A stretch of DNA of 10,986 nucleotides from contig DAOSOK010000071.1 of the NCBI GenBank assembly GCA_035373905.1, positions 1-10,986 of the forward strand, in the 5' to 3' direction. The translations under genes were made by a program, and so were the position numbers. Numbering within the stretch: position 1 is the stretch's first letter; each line of letters opens with the position of its first letter. The DNA is from Candidatus Ozemobacteraceae bacterium. GTDB lineage: Bacteria; Muiribacteriota; Ozemobacteria; Ozemobacterales; Ozemobacteraceae. Positions 6,750 to 10,986 of the stretch are shown in pieces. The notes beneath the pieces were generated by a model, which made no database searches, was not told the DNA's origin, and saw nothing but the letters and a program-made list of their open reading frames with translations.

Positions 6750-7997
6750 ATGATGAAGATTTCGAAGCGTGCGGACCAGATGCAGGCATCGCCGATCAGG
6801 AAGCTGATCCCGCTGGCGACGGCGGCTCGCAAGCGCGGCGTCACCGTGTATCCGCTGAACATCGGGCAGCCCGACATTCCGACCCCCGATCCCATCCGCG
6901 AGGCGATCCGCTCGTTCGACCAGAAGGTGCTGGCCTACAGCCCATCCCCCGGCGAGGATTACCTGCTCGAGGCCTTCGCGGGGTATTACAAGCAGAACAA
7001 CATCGCACTCGACGCGAACGACATCATCGTCACCACCGGCGGCAGCGAGGCCATCTTCTTCGCGTTCCACGCCATCTGCGACCCCGGCGACGAGATCATC
7101 GTCTTCGAGCCGTTCTATACCAACTACAACGGAATGGCCCAGCAGCTCGGCGTGCATCTGAAGCCTCTTCTCACCTATGCGGAAGACGGGTTCCAGCTTC
7201 CCCCGGTCGAGACGATCGAGAAGGCCATCGGCCCGCGCACGCGCGGCATCCTGATCTGCAATCCGAACAACCCGACGGGCACGGTGTATCCGAAGAAGGC
7301 GCTCGAGGGGCTCGCGTTCCTTGCGAAGAAGCACAACCTGTACGTCATCGCCGACGAAGTCTACCGGGAATTCGTCTACGACGGCCTCGTTCACACTTCT
7401 GTCCTGCAGCTGCCCGGCATGGCCGAGCATGCGATCCTGGTCGACAGCATCTCGAAGCGGTACGCCGCCTGCGGCGCCCGCATCGGCCTCATTGCGAGCA
7501 AGAACAAGGACGTCATGGCCGCCGTCCTCAAGCTCGCCCAGGCTCGCCTCAGTTCGCCGACCGTCGAACAGTGGGCCGCCCGGGCCGGCATCCTGATGGA
7601 TCCGTCGTATTTCCGGCCGATTCTCGACGAGTATCAGCGCCGCCGCGATGCGGTGATGGAGGGCTTCGCGAAGATCCCGGGCGTCGTCTGCAAGGTGCCG
7701 ACCGGCGCGTTCTACGTTATCGCGAAGCTCCCGATCGAAGACGCCGAGGAGTTTGCGAAATGGCTGCTGACCGACTTCAGCCATGAGAACGAGTCCGTGC
7801 TCGTCGCCCCGGCCGGCGGCTTCTACGGCACCCCCGGCATGGGCCGCAACGAGATCCGCATCAGCTACGTGCTCGAAGTCGAGAAGCTCCGGCGTGCGAT
7901 GACGGCCCTCGGCGAAGGAATCAGGCAGTTCCAGAAGGTCGAGAAGCAGAAGGGAAAAAGCCGCCCGGCCGAGAAAGCCGCGCACGCTCAGGCATGA
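6750..7997 (+). CDS. PLP-dependent class I/II aminotransferase (aspartate aminotransferase-like)
   Basis: 415 aa cytosolic fold-type I enzyme that would transfer an amino group between an amino acid and a 2-oxo acid through pyridoxal phosphate. Visible family features are IGQPDIPTP (38-46), TGGSEA (96-101), NPNNPTG (171-177), ADEVY (201-205, with the Asp that contacts the pyridine nitrogen and the Tyr near the phenolic oxygen) and SISK with Schiff-base Lys236. CGARIG includes the phosphate-binding Arg244, and NEIRISYV has Arg370, the usual substrate carboxylate-binding Arg. The start at 6750 (MMKISKR) is chosen because homology-like sequence begins there and AAGGAAGGG precedes it at about 11 bases; ATG at 6753 is possible. 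The last 20 residues are a Lys/Ala-rich tail beyond the fold. The stop overlaps dut by 4 bases. Substrate is not decidable; aspartate is likely from the SISKRYAACGARIG-type subgroup and the dapB neighbourhood. Confidence 0.9.
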   Translation: MMKISKRADQMQASPIRKLIPLATAARKRGVTVYPLNIGQPDIPTPDPIREAIRSFDQKVLAYSPSPGEDYLLEAFAGYYKQNNIALDANDIIVTTGGSEAIFFAFHAICDPGDEIIVFEPFYTNYNGMAQQLGVHLKPLLTYAEDGFQLPPVETIEKAIGPRTRGILICNPNNPTGTVYPKKALEGLAFLAKKHNLYVIADEVYREFVYDGLVHTSVLQLPGMAEHAILVDSISKRYAACGARIGLIASKNKDVMAAVLKLAQARLSSPTVEQWAARAGILMDPSYFRPILDEYQRRRDAVMEGFAKIPGVVCKVPTGAFYVIAKLPIEDAEEFAKWLLTDFSHENESVLVAPAGGFYGTPGMGRNEIRISYVLEVEKLRRAMTALGEGIRQFQKVEKQKGKSRPAEKAAHAQA

Positions 7998-8473
7998 CCG
8001 CCCCCGCCCGACCGACCGTCCGCGTCGCCTCGATCGACGCATCGACATATCCGCTGCCGAACCAGGCCACGAGCGGAGCGGCGGGATACGACGTCTGTTC
8101 CCGCGAAGCCCTGACGCTTGCGCCGGGCGCCTTCGGCCGGGTAGGGACGGGGTTGAAGCTCGAGATCCCGCACGGCTACGAGGCGCAGGTCCGGCCGCGC
8201 TCGGGACTGGCGGCGAAGCACGGCGTCACGGTGCTCAACGCTCCCGGCACGATCGACAGCGATTATCGGGGCGAGGTGTGCGTGATCCTGATCAATCACG
8301 GCCGGACGCCCTTCACCGTCGAGCCGGGCATGCGCATCGCACAGCTCGTTTTCGCACGGGTGACGTCGGTCGAGTTCGAGCGGGCCGAAGACGTGGCCGC
8401 GACGCAGCGGGGCGAGGGCGGGTTCGGTTCCACCGGGATTCTGTCGATGAATACCGGGGGCGTTCGCGAGTAA
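7994..8473 (+). CDS. dut: Deoxyuridine 5'-triphosphate nucleotidohydrolase (dUTPase)
   Basis: 159 aa, the usual length for a trimeric dUTPase, which hydrolyses dUTP to dUMP and pyrophosphate, keeping uracil out of DNA and supplying thymidylate synthesis. All five motifs are present in order: motif 1 AGYD (30-33), motif 2 RPRSGL (67-72), motif 3 GTIDSDYRGEV (85-95; D88 is the expected general base and Y91 the uracil-discriminating Tyr), motif 4 GMRIAQLVF (112-120), and motif 5 RGEGGFGSTG (139-148), the C-terminal arm that closes over the substrate. The start overlaps the aminotransferase stop as ATGA, so translation is probably coupled; there is only a weak CAGG before it. dapB follows after 46 bases. 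Confidence 0.97.
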   Translation: MTAPARPTVRVASIDASTYPLPNQATSGAAGYDVCSREALTLAPGAFGRVGTGLKLEIPHGYEAQVRPRSGLAAKHGVTVLNAPGTIDSDYRGEVCVILINHGRTPFTVEPGMRIAQLVFARVTSVEFERAEDVAATQRGEGGFGSTGILSMNTGGVRE

Positions 8474-8508
8474 GCACCCCGAGTCACCATCCCGCCGGCA
8501 GAGGATTC

Positions 8509-8513
8509 AGGAG
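8509..8513 (+). promoter_or_regulatory. Ribosome binding site of dapB
   Basis: AGGAG, followed by AAGAAG, ends six bases before the ATG at 8520. It is the strongest ribosome binding site in the plus-strand group, so dapB can be translated independently of dut. Confidence 0.75.
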
Positions 8514-8519
8514 AAGAAG

Positions 8520-9296
8520 ATGAGCAAGCTCAGAGTGTGCGTTATCGGGTGCCTTGGAAAGATGGGTCAGGTCGTGAGCCGCGGCCTTCTGGCGAGCGGC
8601 GACTACGAGCTCGCCGCCGGCGTCGATACCGCGCGCATCGGCGACGACCTGGGCTCGGTGCTCAATCTCAGCCATATCAATATCCCCATCTCGGCCAATC
8701 TCCAGACGATCCTCTCGGATGCAAAAATAGATATCGCTATAGATTTCACCACCCCTTCGTCCGTCACCTCGAACGTGGCGACCTGTCTCCAGGAAAGCGT
8801 GCCCGTCCTGGTCGGCACGACCGGCATCATGCAGGAAGACGTCGAAAAACTCGCCCACCTCTCGAAGAAGATGGCGACGCCGGTTCTTGTCGTGCCGAAT
8901 TTCGCGATCGGCGCCCTGCTGATGATGGAGTTCGCGAAGAAGGCCGCGAAATACATGCCCCGCGCCGAGATCATCGAACTGCACCACCCGCAGAAACTCG
9001 ACCGGCCGTCCGGCACCGCGCTTCGCACCCGCGAGGGCATGATCGAGTCGCTCCGCCAGTCGGAAAAGACGAAAGAACAGGGCATCGACGAGGAAGACCC
9101 GGACAAGCTGGTTCCGATTCACTCGGTGCGCCTGCCCGGCTTCACGGCACATCAGGAAGTCATCTTCGGCGACGTCGGCCAGTGCCTGACGATCCGCCAC
9201 GACTCATTCCAGCGGGAATCCTTCCTGCCCGGCATCTTCCTCGGTCTGAAACAACTTCAGGGTCAGAAGGGCCTCAAGGTTGGGCTGGAGCTCTGA
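8520..9296 (+). CDS. dapB: 4-hydroxy-tetrahydrodipicolinate reductase
   Basis: 258 aa cytosolic reductase of the diaminopimelate/lysine pathway, which reduces the DapA product using NAD(P)H. The N-terminal Rossmann part has GCLGKMG (10-16), VDT after the second strand (D36), DFTTP (75-79) and GTTG (99-102). The catalytic and substrate-binding part has NFAIG (127-131) and ELHHPQKLDRPSGTA, in which His155, His156 and Lys159 match the His-His-x-x-Lys of the family and PSGT (163-166) binds the substrate carboxylates. The C-terminal block PIHSVRLPGFTAHQEVIFG and LTIRHDSF is typical of DapB. D36 is followed by T37, A38 and R39 rather than an immediate Arg, which may favour NADH over NADPH; this is inference. 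It is the last gene before a good intrinsic terminator (9304-9340). Confidence 0.97.
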   Translation: MSKLRVCVIGCLGKMGQVVSRGLLASGDYELAAGVDTARIGDDLGSVLNLSHINIPISANLQTILSDAKIDIAIDFTTPSSVTSNVATCLQESVPVLVGTTGIMQEDVEKLAHLSKKMATPVLVVPNFAIGALLMMEFAKKAAKYMPRAEIIELHHPQKLDRPSGTALRTREGMIESLRQSEKTKEQGIDEEDPDKLVPIHSVRLPGFTAHQEVIFGDVGQCLTIRHDSFQRESFLPGIFLGLKQLQGQKGLKVGLEL

Positions 9297-9303
9297 CGGA
9301 CAG

Positions 9304-9340
9304 CCGGGCGGTCACACCGGTGATCGCCCGGAGCGCTTTT
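9304..9340 (+). terminator. Intrinsic terminator after dapB
   Basis: A continuous 12-bp stem (9304-9315 with 9320-9331; one G-T wobble at 9311/9324) closes the tetraloop ACCG. It is followed by AGCGC and then TTTT at 9337-9340. The T-run is short and sits five bases from the stem, so termination may be incomplete. The position 7 bases after the dapB stop fits the end of an aminotransferase-dut-dapB transcript. Confidence 0.7.
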
Positions 9341-9363
9341 GTTGAGTCTTGCCCCACCCGTTC

Positions 9364-9418
9364 GCCCTGAGCTTGTCGAAGGGCGCGAGGGTGATCGTGC
9401 TTCGACAAGCTCAGCACG
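9364..9418. repeat. Paired-hairpin (REPIN-like) repeat, copy 1
   Basis: Left arm 9364-9384 is a GCCCT/AGGGC stem with the 11-nt loop GAGCTTGTCGA. Right arm 9397-9417 is a GTGCT/AGCAC stem with the loop TCGACAAGCTC. The two loops are exact reverse complements, and the spacer between the arms is 12 bases. This lies between the dapB terminator and the next gene. Sequences around GAGCTTGTCGAAG are among the most widespread short intergenic repeats in environmental bacterial genomes. Confidence 0.8.
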
Positions 9419-9439
9419 AACAGAAATACAATGGGATAT

Positions 9440-9462
9440 CGTGCTTCGACAGATTCAGCAGA
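9440..9462. repeat. Decayed half-copy of the paired-hairpin repeat
   Basis: CGTGCTTCGACAGATTCAGC matches the right arm of copy 1 except for three changes in the loop, and the last base of the stem no longer pairs (AGCAG instead of AGCAC). There is no left arm beside it. It looks like an eroded remnant. Confidence 0.6.
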
Positions 9463-9514
9463 ACGTACACGTGAAGCAGACTTATGGCATGCAGGGTTCG
9501 ATAAACAGGCGCTG

Positions 9515-9521
9515 AAGGGAG
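9515..9521 (+). promoter_or_regulatory. Ribosome binding site of the RMD1-family gene
   Basis: AAGGGAG lies seven bases before the ATG at 9529. This supports that start and shows the gene is translated on its own. Confidence 0.6.
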
Positions 9522-9528
9522 ATTCATC

Positions 9529-10638
9529 ATGAAAATCGTCCATGCCTTTCTGCGGGACCTCGGCGGAGAGTTTACCGGCGACCTTTTCAAGGAGCTCCCC
9601 CAGAAGCTCGGCGAAGCCATTCCCGAGCCGGTTTCGAAGATCTACTCGGATTATTTCGTCGCGACCGGCCTGGCCCCCGTGCGCATCAGGCGCAGCGTCG
9701 AGAAGGTCCGGTTCGACAAGGGAACGGCCGAGCTGACGACGCATCTGAAGCTGTTCAGCTACGGCGTCGTGCTGTTCGAATACATGCTGACGCTCGACGG
9801 CGGCCTGCTGACGATCGAGGAGATGGCGCGACTCACGGCGATCAATCTCGAAACCCGCGGGCACCAGACGTTCGACGCTCTGTTCAAAGAAGACCTGGCC
9901 CGGATCGAAGCGGTGCTTCGGGAATGCGTCCGCAAAGAATACGAGTTCAAGACGTTCAACGATCATTTCGTCGCGTACCTCGACGACACCCAGCGAGAGC
10001 CCGACCAGGCCGTCTCCCTGCTGCTGCCGCAGATGTTCGACCCCTCGGCCCCCGCCCGCCGGCACGGCATCTCGCAGATATCGGTCGGGGAAGAGCGGGA
10101 CTACATGTTCCTGCTCGGCCAGCGCGCGTATATCGCCCCGATTCCCGACAGTCTCGACCTTCTCAATTTTCTCGAGCTTTCCCGGGTCCAGCTGTACGAA
10201 TTAAAAATCTATGATTATATATTAGATCGTGCGATAGAGAACACCTACCAGTTTCTCGACCAGCTTCCTCGGGAAGAGTCGATTCTGCCGGTGTCATGGC
10301 TTCGTCGCGACTACAAGCGGCGCATCAGCCACGTGGTTCGTCTGACGGAGATCCGCATGGACCTGGTCGATCTGGTGAAGGACATCACGAACACGTCGAA
10401 GGTGACGGACGACCCGTTCTTCGCGACGCTGTATCGCAACCTGAACGATACCTTCCAGGTCAGTTCCTGGTTCCAGTCGGTGCGTGACAAGATCGACGAG
10501 ATCGATTCGGCCCAGCGAGTGATCATGGAGCGGATCGATATGTCGCGGGCCACGGCCCTGGAAATGATGATCATCATCCTGATTCTCATCGAGATCGTCA
10601 TGCCGCTCTTCCAGTTCGTCAGCTCGCATTTCTTCTGA
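9529..10638 (+). CDS. RMD1/RMND1-family (DUF155) membrane-anchored protein
   Basis: 369 aa. Features that point to the RMD1/YagE (DUF155) family are the early strand block THLKLFSYGVVLFEYML (71-87), equivalent to the family's F.YGVVVFW segment, and a long helical middle (about 205-340: LNFLELSRVQLYELKIYDYI, RLTEIRMDLVDLVKD, DSAQRVIMERIDMSRA). The C-terminal hydrophobic segment ALEMMIIILILIEIVMPLFQF (about 343-363) has the family's E..IIxLIxxEI pattern. The C-terminal segment should anchor the protein with its bulk in the cytoplasm. Eukaryotic RMND1 is needed for mitochondrial translation; the bacterial role is not established. The terminator and repeat before it separate it from dapB. An AT-rich, rare-codon island lies at 10201-10239. 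Assignment is from pattern recognition only. Confidence 0.78.
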   Translation: MKIVHAFLRDLGGEFTGDLFKELPQKLGEAIPEPVSKIYSDYFVATGLAPVRIRRSVEKVRFDKGTAELTTHLKLFSYGVVLFEYMLTLDGGLLTIEEMARLTAINLETRGHQTFDALFKEDLARIEAVLRECVRKEYEFKTFNDHFVAYLDDTQREPDQAVSLLLPQMFDPSAPARRHGISQISVGEERDYMFLLGQRAYIAPIPDSLDLLNFLELSRVQLYELKIYDYILDRAIENTYQFLDQLPREESILPVSWLRRDYKRRISHVVRLTEIRMDLVDLVKDITNTSKVTDDPFFATLYRNLNDTFQVSSWFQSVRDKIDEIDSAQRVIMERIDMSRATALEMMIIILILIEIVMPLFQFVSSHFF

Positions 10639-10691
10639 AGAGACAACGAACGACAGCGTTGGTCGAAAGGAATCAGCCTCATGCGCGACGA

Positions 10692-10713
10692 GGGCGGGTA
10701 TGAAACCCCGCCC
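10692..10713. repeat. GC-rich palindrome after the RMD1-family gene
   Basis: A 7-bp stem, GGGCGGG (10692-10698) / CCCGCCC (10707-10713), encloses the loop TATGAAAC, and C plus TTCATC follow. It is 53 bases after the stop and could weakly terminate transcription, but there is no T-run. The GGGCG...CGCCCC edges match the palindromes at 6507-6580 and 2373-2393. Confidence 0.6.
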
Positions 10714-10746
10714 CTTCATCAGCATGTGGAGTCTTTCCATAAGATT

Positions 10747-10764
10747 TCTCTGTGGCTCTGTGGT
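10747..10764 (-). repeat. Inverted copy of the CACAGAG repeat
   Basis: On the minus strand this reads ACCACAGAGCCACAGAGA. It differs by one base (C for A) from positions 1-18 at the opposite end of the window. It is a dispersed intergenic repeat rather than a terminal inverted repeat. Confidence 0.6.
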
Positions 10765-10845
10765 GTTACTACTCGTCTCATATGGTAGGCAACAGCTATC
10801 ACGAGTAAAATATAATTCCTCCAGACCGACATGGCACAGCCGTTT

Positions 10846-10897
10846 GCCCTGAGCTTGTCGAAGGGCGAGTGGATTCGTGCTTCGACAAGCTCAGCAC
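10846..10897. repeat. Paired-hairpin (REPIN-like) repeat, copy 2
   Basis: Left arm 10846-10866 (GCCCT, loop GAGCTTGTCGA, AGGGC) and right arm 10877-10897 (GTGCT, loop TCGACAAGCTC, AGCAC) are identical in sequence to the arms of copy 1. The spacer is 10 bases instead of 12 and differs in sequence. The two copies are in the same orientation about 1.5 kb apart and flank the RMD1-family gene. Confidence 0.8.
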
Positions 10898-10986
10898 GCA
10901 CGGCATCAAGTATGCGGATGATTGTCGTGTTTCTTGTGAGCAACCGTGATTCTTGTCAAGGATTTTCGGCAACCAACATGTCATTC

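Larger units (their letters stand above)
10639..10986. other. Intergenic tail without a credible gene
   Basis: These 348 bases hold a GC-rich hairpin (10692-10713), a reverse-oriented CACAGAG repeat (10747-10764) and the second paired-hairpin repeat (10846-10897). Short minus-strand frames here translate to peptides such as LVEARIHSPFDKLRANG, which are recurrent spurious translations of the repeat. AT content rises after 10770. I see no further gene, promoter or RNA that I can support. Confidence 0.6.

Noticed and set aside
6615..8048. 477-aa open frame on the minus strand across the aminotransferase and into dut
   Set aside because: It runs opposite two genes with complete, unmistakable catalytic motifs, and its own translation is low-complexity R/D/L-rich.
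8537..9370. 277-aa plus-strand frame overlapping dapB
   Set aside because: It is an off-frame shadow of dapB. The translation is Arg/Pro-rich and runs into the terminator and repeat.
1..10764. Inverted CACAGAG copies at both ends as terminal repeats of a 10.7-kb mobile element
   Set aside because: There is no transposase or integrase inside, the genes include housekeeping dut and dapB, and the motif is a common dispersed intergenic repeat.
10719..10943. 74-aa minus-strand frame in the tail
   Set aside because: It contains LVEARIHSPFDKLRANG-type sequence, the typical spurious translation of the GAGCTTGTCGA repeat.

Overview
The window is high-GC chromosomal DNA from what looks like an environmental, probably diderm bacterium. 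The evidence is secreted proteins with lipoprotein-type signal peptides, strong G/C preference at third codon positions, and intergenic spaces full of short palindromic repeats of kinds that recur in many uncultured lineages. I cannot place it to phylum from sequence alone. I see no tRNA, rRNA, CRISPR array, transposase, phage gene or toxin-antitoxin pair.

Left half (97-6450, minus strand): three large secreted proteins in tandem. Each has a signal peptide with Cys at residue 25, a carboxypeptidase-regulatory-like beta-sandwich, two fibronectin type III-like domains, a right-handed parallel beta-helix and a short C-terminal tail. They are transcribed from 6450 towards 97. The first two overlap by 11 bases and are probably co-transcribed. 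The third follows a repeat-bearing gap. They are strongly diverged but co-linear paralogues, probably displayed on the cell surface, with unknown ligand or substrate.

Middle (6451-6749): a divergent intergenic region with a composite set of perfect or near-perfect palindromes. It separates the lipoprotein genes from a plus-strand housekeeping group.

Right half (6750-9296, plus strand): a PLP-dependent class I/II aminotransferase, dUTPase (dut, ATGA overlap) and dihydrodipicolinate reductase (dapB, own strong ribosome binding site), closed by a good intrinsic terminator. DapB serves diaminopimelate/lysine synthesis. The aminotransferase could feed aspartate or glutamate metabolism in the same pathway area, and Dut supplies dUMP and keeps uracil out of DNA. 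After a spacer with a paired-hairpin repeat comes a membrane-anchored RMD1/RMND1-family (DUF155) protein at 9529-10638. The tail (10639-10986) has no credible gene and carries a second copy of the paired-hairpin repeat.

The most unusual material is the triplicated lipoprotein cluster, with its fixed inter-domain spacing and a shared cysteine, and the intergenic repeats, whose stems differ but keep their self-pairing. I did not find a clear new defence or mobile system.
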